From CAVXXD01 sp963765625 (GTDB lineage Bacteria > Actinomycetota > Geothermincolia > Geothermincolales > Geothermincolaceae), in assembly GCA_963765625.1 (NCBI GenBank), contig CAVXXD010000004.1, positions 6,361 to 70,360 of the forward strand: a DNA stretch of 64,000 nucleotides, written 5' to 3'. Numbering within the stretch: position 1 is the stretch's first letter; each line of letters opens with the position of its first letter. The notes under the pieces were generated by a model that was not told the DNA's origin, searched no databases, and saw only the letters and a program-made list of their open reading frames with translations. This document shows positions 1-7,476 of this stretch, one piece after another. A program made the translations under genes and the position numbers.

Positions 1-704
1 GTCTTGCCGGTGCCGAAGCCGCCCGGGATGATGCTGTAGCCGCCCTGGGCGATGGGAAAGAATGTGTCGAGGATGCGCATGCCGGTGATGAAGGGGATGT
101 TGGGGCTCTCCTTCTTCTGCACCGGACGGGGCACGCGGGCGGGCCAGGTCTGCATCAGGCCGATCTCCGTGCCGTCCTCCAGCCTGCAGACCTTCTCTAC
201 TACGGTGAACTCCCCTTCCTTGATCTCGGCCACGCGGCCGGATTTTCCGGGGGGTACCATTATCTTATGTGAGATATGCTGGGTCTCGGCCACCTCGCCG
301 ACGATGTCGCCTGCCTGCACCGTATCTCCAACCTCGACCGCCGGGACGAACTCCCACTTGCGGTCGCGGGGCAGGGCCACGGTGGTCACGCCGCGCAGAA
401 TGAAATCGCCGTGTTCCTCCGAGATGTCCACCAGGCGCCTCTGCACGCCGTCATAGATGGAAGAGAGCAGCCCGGGGCCCAGTTCGATCAGCAGGGGCTC
501 CTCGGTGCAGACGGCAGGCTCGCCGATGCTCAAGCCGGAGGTGTCTTCGTACACCTGCACGATGGCGACGTCGCCATCCAGGCGCACGATCTCACCGATC
601 AGGCCGAGATCGCCCACCTTGGTGATGTCGTACATCTTGCCGCCGGCCATACCCTCGACGTTGACCACCGGACCTGAAACTTTAACGATGGTTCCCTCGA
701 TCAT
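1..704 (-). CDS. atpA: V/A-type ATP synthase subunit A, partial
   Basis: Catalytic A subunit of the V/A-type rotary ATPase head, cut by the window edge: 234 residues of the usual 580 or so are present. It starts at ATG 704, one base after the TAA of subunit F, behind an AAGGAGAATAAG ribosome site. The visible part holds the N-terminal beta-barrel and the A-specific non-homologous region (roughly residues 110-190) and ends inside the P-loop, read as GGFGTGKT at bases 1-25. Many A subunits have Pro in this loop (GPFGxGKT), so the second Gly is slightly unusual. Its place after F fits the Thermus-type order G/H-I-K-E-C-F-A-B-D, so B and D should follow beyond base 1. Confidence 0.95.
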   Translation of the reverse strand, partial: MIEGTIVKVSGPVVNVEGMAGGKMYDITKVGDLGLIGEIVRLDGDVAIVQVYEDTSGLSIGEPAVCTEEPLLIELGPGLLSSIYDGVQRRLVDISEEHGDFILRGVTTVALPRDRKWEFVPAVEVGDTVQAGDIVGEVAETQHISHKIMVPPGKSGRVAEIKEGEFTVVEKVCRLEDGTEIGLMQTWPARVPRPVQKKESPNIPFITGMRILDTFFPIAQGGYSIIPGGFGTGK

Positions 705-705
705 C

Positions 706-1047
706 TTATTCTCCTTGACTTCCCCTGAGTGTTATATCGAATCCCACGGCGCGGTGGATGAGGCGGGCCAGGTAAGCTCGGCGCTCGCCGGCCATCTCGA
801 TACTCTCCTTCACCGGCAGGGGGATCACTATCGGCCTGTAAATACTGTCGATCTTCTCGACGGTCTTCTCGTCCAGCGCGTAATAATAGCTCTCATTGAC
901 CGCCAGGATGCCAGCATCGGGATTGTCGAGCAGCAGCTTGACCTGCTCGCGCGCCGCCTCGGCGGAATCCGCGCTGATCACGGTGACCCCGGCGAAACGG
1001 AAGCCGTCCGCCGTCTCCGGGTCCGTGATGACGATCACCTTGTACAT
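706..1047 (-). CDS. atpF: V/A-type ATP synthase subunit F
   Basis: Small central-stalk subunit F (113 residues, normal family length is 100-115) that sits on the rotor with subunit D and modulates ATP hydrolysis. The N-terminus MYKVIVITDPETADGFR, with an early D-x-E-T-A-x-G-F-R stretch, is the family signature, followed by an alternating alpha/beta fold and the segment IPLPVKES. It lies between C and A in the ATPase operon, with one base separating its stop from the A start. Identification rests on the sequence pattern plus operon position and is secure. Confidence 0.93.
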   Translation of the reverse strand: MYKVIVITDPETADGFRFAGVTVISADSAEAAREQVKLLLDNPDAGILAVNESYYYALDEKTVEKIDSIYRPIVIPLPVKESIEMAGERRAYLARLIHRAVGFDITLRGSQGE

Positions 1048-1082
1048 ATCTTAAACAACACCTCTATCCCGGGGGTCGGCAG

Positions 1083-2179
1083 CTATCCCGCCCTGGCCTC
1101 CGTACCCTGTTCCAGATCGATCAGTTCCTTACGGATCTGGGACTCGATCATACCGATGCTCTTGCCGCGCATGATCACGCGCAGATTAGCCACTTCCATG
1201 TACTTGCGCCACATATACTTTATGATCACCCCGATATCGAGGGGGTTGTCGTCCAACCGCATGGCGCTGCGGATCATGAATTTCTCCAGTTCGTCCTGGA
1301 AGATGCCGTAGCCCTTCTCGTCCAGCCCATTCATGGCTCTCTGCAGCACCTCTCGGAAAGGGCCGCCGGTTATTCCGGTGATGACCGACTCTTCTCCTTG
1401 GCGCCGGCCAGCCGCGTGAAGTTGCCGAAGCTAATGTCGCCGCCGGGGAGGTAGTAATCCTTCAGCGCCTCACGGCTCATCTCGGTCCCGCTCAGCCGTA
1501 GCAGGGTGACGTAGTTGATGGAGTCGATCTCCAGCTTGATCATTTTGGCCACCTTGAGAGTGGAAGAATCGTTTCCTTCGATCAGTTCGGCAACCGTCTT
1601 GTAGTGGAGGCGGTCCATGGCCAGCTCCAGTATGGCCAGGTCGTGCTCGCGATAGTAGTCGTGCAGCTTGGAGTTGATGGCCGAGCCGTACTTGATACGC
1701 CAGTTGTGGCCGAACATGACCATGGCGTCGACGCTGGCGCGGAAGTCGGGCTGGTTGACGATCTCCTCCAGCAGGATCTCGTCGAGGTCCCCCATGGGCA
1801 CCAGGGCGCGGATGATCTCGCTGTTGGGCACCAACGCCTGCTTGCCCCGGAGGATGGTCTTGAGGTTGTAGAGATCCCACCTCGAAAGCAGGACCTTTAC
1901 CAGATCGTGGGGCCGCCCTTCGAAGAAGTTCCTTATCTTGACGAATTCCTGGACCATGTTGCGGTTGAAGGCCCGGTCGATGAGGGTGGGCCGGATCCCT
2001 TCGATGACCGCTTCCTCGATGTAGGGCCCGTACTGGGAATCGTCAAGCTCGCTCAGGAAATGGTTGAAGTCCGGCGCCGCCAGCAACGAGTCGAACCTGG
2101 CGGCATCCATCAACCGCCCGCTCATCGCCTTGACCCGGGCGTTGCCATACGCGAAATCTTTGAGTGGAACTTGACTCAT
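1083..2179 (-). CDS. atpC: V/A-type ATP synthase subunit C, frameshifted
   Basis: Subunit C (the V-type d/AC39 family) is the socket linking the membrane c-ring to the central stalk. It should be about 365 residues here. The first 260 or so residues run from ATG 2179 in one frame and hit a stop at 1370. The remaining 100 or so, including GITGGPFREVLQRAMN and the helical tail ending LEQGTEARAG, continue in a second frame to 1083. One missing base near 1386-1387 explains the break: restoring it joins AGAKEKS to VITGITGG. Both halves match the family, so I read this as one gene with a single-base deletion, most likely a sequence error. Spacing to E (45 bases) and F (35 bases) is normal for the operon. 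Confidence 0.88.
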
Positions 2180-2224
2180 TTTCCGGCTGCCGTCTCCTCT
2201 GTATTACTATGTTTACTGCTCTGT

Positions 2225-2818
2225 TCAGGCGTTGGCGGGAACCGCGAACAGAACGTCCGCGATCTCCAGCTTCACGCGTTCCCGGGCCCGCTTCAGGCGT
2301 TCCTCGAAGGTGTTGATGATGTGGACCTTGTCCCCGCTGTCGGACACCATCACGCCGCCGGCGCACTGGATGTCGGCGACTATGGGGAGGTTCAGCCCCT
2401 TCTCCTTCAGCACCTTCTTGGCCAGCTTCTCGTCGCGGGGGTCCACGTGAAGGACACTTTCGCTACCTATGCGGGAAACAGCCTCGACCGTCAGGTCGCC
2501 GAAGATGACCGGGTAGCCGGGCTTGTCACGCAGGGCTTCGATCTCTGCCTGGGCTCTCTTCAGTGCGTCTGAAAGCACTTCTTCCTTGGCTTCGATGACC
2601 AGGTTTTTCGCTCTGAGCCGGGCCGAGTAGTACATGCCCGACTTCTCGTTGGTCGCCGCGGCTTGTATCTTCTCCAGCTTGGCCTGGCGGATGTCCTCTA
2701 CTTCCACCTCTACCTTGGCCAGAATGGCGTCTACTTCCTTCTGGGCTTCGCCGAAGATGGACTGACATTCGTCGCGGCACTGCACGTCCAAAGCCTGCAG
2801 GATGTCTTCTATTGACAT
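2225..2818 (-). CDS. atpE: V/A-type ATP synthase subunit E
   Basis: Peripheral-stalk subunit E (197 residues, usual length 185-205). It pairs with the small H/G subunit to form the stator that holds the catalytic head against rotation. The N-terminal half is a long charged helix rich in Ala, Glu and Lys (through about residue 100). The C-terminal half is a compact alpha/beta domain with the conserved segment QCAGGVMVSDSGD and an ERLKRARE helix near the end. It sits between K and C in the operon. Confidence 0.93.
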   Translation of the reverse strand: MSIEDILQALDVQCRDECQSIFGEAQKEVDAILAKVEVEVEDIRQAKLEKIQAAATNEKSGMYYSARLRAKNLVIEAKEEVLSDALKRAQAEIEALRDKPGYPVIFGDLTVEAVSRIGSESVLHVDPRDEKLAKKVLKEKGLNLPIVADIQCAGGVMVSDSGDKVHIINTFEERLKRARERVKLEIADVLFAVPANA

Positions 2819-2866
2819 AGGCTCACTTCCTAGTCGTGGTTATTACTTCGTCCAGCCTTCCACTTG

Positions 2867-3097
2867 TTATTCAGGTTTTAAACCGATGACCAGGAAGGAG
2901 ATAACGAATCCTAGTACAACCATTGTTTCCGGGATGGCGATGAGGATGATGGCGGTACCCGTGAGTTCGGGCTTCTCTGCCAGCACCCCGGCCATGGCCG
3001 CACCGATCTTGGACTGCGATAATCCGGTCGCGAGTGCGGTAAGGCCGATCGCCAGGGCTGCGCCAATTGCGATGAGTCCTACTTCCAAGCTATTCAC
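2867..3097 (-). CDS. atpK: V/A-type ATP synthase subunit K (proteolipid)
   Basis: Ion-translocating c-ring subunit (76 residues), a single helical hairpin as in F-type c rather than the duplicated 16-kDa form of eukaryotic V-ATPases. Helix 1 holds the Gly/Ala-rich stretch GLSQSKIGAAMAG and helix 2 the ion-binding carboxylate in AIPETMVVLGF. Gln in helix 1 and the Glu-Thr pair in helix 2 resemble the ligand set of sodium-binding rings, but the Tyr that completes many such sites is Leu here, so the coupling ion is uncertain. Its start overlaps the end of subunit I by 8 bases, suggesting translational coupling. Confidence 0.95.
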   Translation of the reverse strand: MNSLEVGLIAIGAALAIGLTALATGLSQSKIGAAMAGVLAEKPELTGTAIILIAIPETMVVLGFVISFLVIGLKPE

Positions 3098-5087
3098 CTC
3101 CTGTTTTCTTGAACGGACTGTATTCTTCGTCAGACTCCTGGTAGAACTTACCGAAAGTCTCGACCATGTTGAGTCGCAAAGACTGGATGGAAGGGCTGAG
3201 TACGCCCAGCGCGATATTCAAAGTATGAAGCATAGCCGCGACGATGATGCCGAGGATGACGAACCAGCCGCTGAACTCCGCGGCTAACTCGTTGGCGACG
3301 TCGGCCATGATCACCGAGGCCAGGGCGATGCCGTATAGTCGGGCGTAGCTGAGGATGTGCCCGAAGACCAGAACCGCCTCGATGCCACCCCCAACTCCAC
3401 CGCCGTAGAATCCCAGTACGATCCCGACGACGGCGATGAGCACGCCCACCATCAGCCCGGCCTGGGCCGGGACGGCCCATTGGAAGAAAAGAGCGGTGGC
3501 GATGCCCAGAATGACCATGAGCCAGCCCACTTTCTCCAGGGCGTGCCTGCGCTCACCTTCGCGCAGGCGGTCGATGATGCCGACGATCAGGCCGGTGCTC
3601 ATCTGGATGCAGCCGATGGCCATTACCGCGATGAGCAGCAAGCCGAAGATGTCCTCGTTGCCCTGGGCGGCCCGCTCCAGAGGCCATCCCCAGGGCTGGC
3701 CGTTGGCTGTGGTCCCCCAGACCCAGGCCACGTAACCCTCGGCCCAGCCTAAGAGGCGAAACAGCAGGTCCCCGAAGAACTCGAAATAGAGCAATCCGAA
3801 GAAGAAGGAGCTGATAGCCGATATCATCAGAACATTGGCGAAGAGCTCCATGATTGTCTTCTCTTTGTTGTTCTGCTTGATCCAGCGCTTCATGAAAAAG
3901 ACGCCCGCCATCAGCACCAGGGCGTAACCCATGTCGCCGAGCATGAACCCGAACAGCAGCGGGAAGAAGATGGCCGGGATGAAGGTGGGGTCGATGGTGC
4001 CGTACTTGGGGCGGCGCATGAGGATATACATGAACTCGAAGGGGCGGATGAGAGCGTTGTTGTGGAGCTCCACCGGAGCGTGCTCCATCTCCTCGTGGCT
4101 CACGGCCTCCTCGGTGAGCTCCACCTTGCCCTCGAATTTTTTCTCCAGTTCGCGGCGGGTCTCGTTGACCTTATCCGCCGGCATCCAGCCGGTGATGACG
4201 AAGACGCGGCCGCTCTGGGCGAACTTGGGGATGGCCTCCAGGGAAGAGAGCTTGTCGGCGAGGTATTCCTTCAGGGCCAGGAGCTGAACGTACCACTTGT
4301 CGGAGATCTCGTCGATCTCCTTCTGTATGGCGGTAAGCTGGGGGGGGATCTCCTTGTACTTGGCCTCGATCTCCTTCAGGGCTTCGTCGTAAGGCTTGTC
4401 GGCCATCTCCGAAGGGAGGCGCACCTGGTTGACGTTTTCGGCCGCCAGGAAGGTATGCACCTGCTCGGAGTACATTTTATTGAAGATGACGATGGCCGCG
4501 AAGGTGTCCTCGTCTACCCGGGCCGAATGGATCTCGCACTGTTTGTTGGTGATCTTGTCCAGTTCGTCCTTGATGTAGTCGAGCACGGCGGCATATTTTT
4601 TCTCGACCAGCAGAGCGATGGAGGTGTAATGCTCCGACGCGGTGACCTGGCTGGCCAGAGGGTAGACTTTCCTGATGATGGGTTCGTACTTGGAGAGGCG
4701 GGACATCTCCACTTCCAGTTCCTGTTTCCGGCTGATGAGGCCCTTGAGGGAAGCCTCTTCCTCCTCGACCAGCTCGGTGATGGCGTCCAGGCTTTTTCCG
4801 CCGTAATTGCTGTACTGTTCCTTGACGGCGCTGCGCTGCACGCGCTCGGCCGGAGGGGCCAGTTCGCCCAATATGGCGTTGTTGCGCATGGTCAGGTTCT
4901 GGAGGCGGCCTTTCTCTTCCTCCATGGCCGGATCCATCTCCATGGGCATGAGAGTCGCATAACGCGGACCTTGTTTCTTGGAGATGTCCTCCAGGTGGAG
5001 GATCCCGAGGTTCTGCAGGTCGTCCAGAACGTCGAAGAAGAGACCTTTGATCCCGACTATCTCGACTTTCGACATTTTTACAAGCAT
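3090..5087 (-). CDS. atpI: V/A-type ATP synthase subunit I (a subunit)
   Basis: Large membrane stator subunit I/a (665 residues, normal 620-680) forming the ion half-channels against the c-ring. The N-terminal 340 or so residues are cytoplasmic and helical, contacting the peripheral stalks. The C-terminal part has about eight membrane segments from roughly residue 365. The family's essential Arg lies in GHILSYARLYGIALA near residue 590. The start MLVKMSKVEIVGIKGL could also be read from the second Met. It lies between the H/G stalk gene and proteolipid K. Confidence 0.95.
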   Translation of the reverse strand: MLVKMSKVEIVGIKGLFFDVLDDLQNLGILHLEDISKKQGPRYATLMPMEMDPAMEEEKGRLQNLTMRNNAILGELAPPAERVQRSAVKEQYSNYGGKSLDAITELVEEEEASLKGLISRKQELEVEMSRLSKYEPIIRKVYPLASQVTASEHYTSIALLVEKKYAAVLDYIKDELDKITNKQCEIHSARVDEDTFAAIVIFNKMYSEQVHTFLAAENVNQVRLPSEMADKPYDEALKEIEAKYKEIPPQLTAIQKEIDEISDKWYVQLLALKEYLADKLSSLEAIPKFAQSGRVFVITGWMPADKVNETRRELEKKFEGKVELTEEAVSHEEMEHAPVELHNNALIRPFEFMYILMRRPKYGTIDPTFIPAIFFPLLFGFMLGDMGYALVLMAGVFFMKRWIKQNNKEKTIMELFANVLMISAISSFFFGLLYFEFFGDLLFRLLGWAEGYVAWVWGTTANGQPWGWPLERAAQGNEDIFGLLLIAVMAIGCIQMSTGLIVGIIDRLREGERRHALEKVGWLMVILGIATALFFQWAVPAQAGLMVGVLIAVVGIVLGFYGGGVGGGIEAVLVFGHILSYARLYGIALASVIMADVANELAAEFSGWFVILGIIVAAMLHTLNIALGVLSPSIQSLRLNMVETFGKFYQESDEEYSPFKKTGGE

Positions 5088-5210
5088 ATGCTATCCCCTT
5101 TTTTCACTCGCCAGCCCATTTCAACCTGGATTTCCCTGACTTATCTACCCAATCCCCCAGTCTCAAGGACAATCGCCGAATATGATGAAAGCCTTCGCGA
5201 AGGCCCAGCC

Positions 5211-5651
5211 TCAGTCGCTGGTCGTGGTGACGGCGGTGATGATGAAATCGAGGGCCTTGTCGATGTTTTTTATGCCCTCTTCCCTGACCATGGCAGCTTC
5301 CTTTTCCGCGTTGATCTTGATCTCTTCGGTCTCCTTGCGGGCCTTCTCGATCTCGCGCTTGTATTCTTCCTTGCCGATCTCTTCCATCAGGGCTTCCCGC
5401 CGGATAGTCGCCGCTTTGCCCTTGGCATCCTCGACCATGCGCTCGGATTTGCGCCTCTCGTCGTTGGTCTTGGAGCGGATCTCGTTTTCCTTGGCCACGA
5501 TACGGGTGAAAGCCTCGCTGCGGGACCCCACCCATTTGTCTTCCAGCTGTCCGGACATGGGCTGCTTTTTTTTGTCCGGCTTTTTCTCCTGCTTCTTATC
5601 GCTCTTTGCGCCCTGCTGGTCTTTTTTGACTTTCTCCTCAGCTTTTTCCAT
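5211..5651 (-). CDS. atpH: V/A-type ATP synthase subunit H/G (peripheral stalk)
   Basis: First gene of the ATPase operon, 146 residues and almost entirely helical. After a Lys-rich N-terminal segment of about 45 residues it becomes a long coiled coil rich in Glu, Lys and Arg, ending in LDFIITAVTTTSD. By position (before subunit I) and composition it is the small stalk subunit (G in Thermus, H in archaea) that pairs with E. The Lys-rich N-terminal extension is longer than usual (most are about 105-120 residues). A GGGAAAGAG-type ribosome site precedes ATG 5651. Function is inferred mainly from context because this subunit evolves fast. Confidence 0.82.
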   Translation of the reverse strand: MEKAEEKVKKDQQGAKSDKKQEKKPDKKKQPMSGQLEDKWVGSRSEAFTRIVAKENEIRSKTNDERRKSERMVEDAKGKAATIRREALMEEIGKEEYKREIEKARKETEEIKINAEKEAAMVREEGIKNIDKALDFIITAVTTTSD

Positions 5652-5702
5652 TATCTCTTTCCCTCGATATGCTGGAACGGCTTCTACGGGATGTCCTGTA
5701 AC

Positions 5703-5731
5703 ATAATAGCCATGCCCATGATTTATGTCAA
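5703..5731 (-). promoter_or_regulatory. Sigma70-type promoter of the ATPase operon
   Basis: Minus-strand TTGACA (5726-5731) and TATTAT (5703-5708) separated by exactly 17 bases. Transcription should start near 5696, giving a 45-base leader before atpH. It is the only strong promoter-like sequence in the gap between coaX and atpH. Confidence 0.85.
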
Positions 5732-5760
5732 TAAAATTACCACTCGGGAAGTATGGCCTT

Positions 5761-5788
5761 AAAAGTGCATCCTGCCTGCTTTTCAGGC
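5761..5788 (-). terminator. Possible weak terminator after coaX
   Basis: On the minus strand a GCCTG/CAGGC stem with an AAAAG loop (5774-5788) is followed after nine bases by TTTT. The stem is short and the T run is not adjacent, so it is a weak candidate for the end of the nad-coaX transcript before the ATPase promoter. Confidence 0.3.
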
Positions 5789-5860
5789 GTTTGAGGGCAG
5801 GGTGGGCGGGTGGTTAACTATACTGGATGGTAACCATCAAGGAGGGGTCCCGGCGCGGGC

Positions 5861-6631
5861 TCATATGGCCGCGTTGGATTGATAGAGCAGCCACAGGCCG
5901 TGCAGGGTCAGCAGAGGATCGCGTATCTGGACGGTGCGGCACTCGTCCACCACCACTTCCGCCAGGCCTCCGGTGGCGATGACCGCGGTATCGGGGCCCA
6001 GTTCCTCGAGCATCATCTCCACCAGCCTGTCCACCTGGCCGGCGAAGCCGAAGACGATGCCGGACTGCATGCTGGCCACCGAATTATGGCCGATAGGGCC
6101 TTCCGGGCGGGTCAGTTCCACCCGGGGCAGGCGAGCCGCCATGTTAAAAAGGGCCAGAGACGATATCTCTATGCCGGGAGCGATAGCCCCACCCAGGTAC
6201 TCCCCCCGGGGAGAGATGGCGTCGAAGGTGGTGGCGGTACCGAAGTCAACGACGATGGAGGGGGCGCCGTAGCGCTCCAGGGCGGCCACGGCGTTGACGA
6301 TGCGGTCCGCCCCCAGCTCATCCGGGTTGTCGATGCATATGGGCATGTCCACTTTGACATTCTGGCCGACGATCAGGGGTTCGAATTTCCATATGTCCCG
6401 GGTCATGTGCTGCATGGCCATGGAGGCGGTGGGTACCACCGAGCTGACGATGATACCGTCGAAATCGTAGAAAGTCAGCCCTTTGAGCAGCAGAAACCCC
6501 TGGTAGTAAAGGGCCAGTTCGTCACCGGTGCTCTTGTTGCTGGTGGCGGTGCGCCAATGGTGGACCAGCTTGTTGCCGTCATAGGCCCCGATCACCGTGT
6601 GAGTGTTTCCGATATCGATAGCTAGTAACAT
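5861..6631 (-). CDS. coaX: Type III pantothenate kinase
   Basis: CoaX phosphorylates pantothenate in the first step of coenzyme A synthesis. It is 256 residues, the normal family length. The ASKHA-fold motifs are present: DIGNTHTVIGAYD at the N-terminus (phosphate 1), GADRIVNAVAA and the aspartate motif DFGTATTFD near residue 127, and an ATGGLA motif near the C-terminus. Type III kinases are not feedback-inhibited by CoA and need a monovalent cation. It follows nadC by 12 bases and closes the NAD/CoA cluster that also holds panD and panC, which make its substrate. Confidence 0.95.
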   Translation of the reverse strand: MLLAIDIGNTHTVIGAYDGNKLVHHWRTATSNKSTGDELALYYQGFLLLKGLTFYDFDGIIVSSVVPTASMAMQHMTRDIWKFEPLIVGQNVKVDMPICIDNPDELGADRIVNAVAALERYGAPSIVVDFGTATTFDAISPRGEYLGGAIAPGIEISSLALFNMAARLPRVELTRPEGPIGHNSVASMQSGIVFGFAGQVDRLVEMMLEELGPDTAVIATGGLAEVVVDECRTVQIRDPLLTLHGLWLLYQSNAAI

Positions 6632-6643
6632 AATGTTTCCATT

Positions 6644-7474
6644 CTAGACCAGGTCCAGCGCTATATCCAGCGCCGGGCAGCTGTGGGTCAGGGCGCCCAC
6701 CGAGATGTAGTCCACACCGGTAGCGGCGATCTCCTCGATCCGCTCCAGGGTGACACCGCCCGACACCTCCAGCTTGACCCGGCCGGCTGCCAGTCCAACG
6801 GCTTCCTTGATGGCTGCCGTCTCCATGTTGTCCAGCATGACCACCTGGGCCCCGCCTTCGATGGCTTCTTCCAGCTCCTTGAGATTGGTGACCTCGATCT
6901 CCACCAGACAGGAATCGCCGTATTCCTCCTTCATCAGGCGGAGGGCCATTTCGATGCCTCCTACGCCACGGATGTGGTTGTCCTTGATGAGCACGGCATC
7001 GTACAGCCCCATGCGATGGTTGGCGCCGCCGCCGATCCGCACCGCGTATTTCTCCAGGTAGCGGAGGCCGGGGGTGGTCTTGCGGGTGTCCTTGACGTCC
7101 ACTGCGTAGGGGGCGGCCAGGCGGGCATACCGGGCCGTTAAGGTGGCGATGCCCGAGAGGCGCTGCAGGAAGTTGAGGGCGGTACGCTCGCCTTCCAGGA
7201 TGGGCAGGATGGGCCCCTCCACCCTGGCCAGGCGGGTTCCGGCCTCCAGGTCGTTCCCCTCCGCGACCATGGGCGAAAACGCCACTTCCCTGCCCAGCAG
7301 GTGGAATACGGCCGCGGCTACCGGGAGCCCGGCCACCCGGCCGTCCTGTTTGAGCAGAAAGAAGCCCTCGCCCCGGTCTTCTTTGGTGAAGAGGGCGCGG
7401 GAAGTGATGTCGCCCTGGCTGCGCAAGTCCTCGTCCAGGGCCAGTCTCACCGTATCAAGAAATTCGCGTTTCAT
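6644..7474 (-). CDS. nadC: Nicotinate-nucleotide pyrophosphorylase (carboxylating)
   Basis: Quinolinate phosphoribosyltransferase, converting quinolinate and PRPP to nicotinate mononucleotide with loss of CO2. From ATG 7474 it is 276 residues, the family norm; an upstream in-frame Met (7582) lies inside nadB and gives an unrelated N-terminus, so it is rejected. Signature segments are DVKDTRKTTPGLRYLEKYAV and GGGANHRMGLYDAVLIKDNH, with Arg, His and Lys lining the phosphoribosyl site, then EIEVTNLKELEEA and SGGVTLERI for phosphate binding. Two bases separate it from the nadB stop, so it is translationally coupled to the previous pathway step. Confidence 0.96.
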   Translation of the reverse strand: MKREFLDTVRLALDEDLRSQGDITSRALFTKEDRGEGFFLLKQDGRVAGLPVAAAVFHLLGREVAFSPMVAEGNDLEAGTRLARVEGPILPILEGERTALNFLQRLSGIATLTARYARLAAPYAVDVKDTRKTTPGLRYLEKYAVRIGGGANHRMGLYDAVLIKDNHIRGVGGIEMALRLMKEEYGDSCLVEIEVTNLKELEEAIEGGAQVVMLDNMETAAIKEAVGLAAGRVKLEVSGGVTLERIEEIAATGVDYISVGALTHSCPALDIALDLV

Positions 7475-7476
7475 GA

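Noticed and set aside
4062..5762. 566-codon open frame on the plus strand
   Set aside because: It is antisense to ATPase subunits I and H, whose sequences are strongly conserved; high GC content leaves long antisense frames open.
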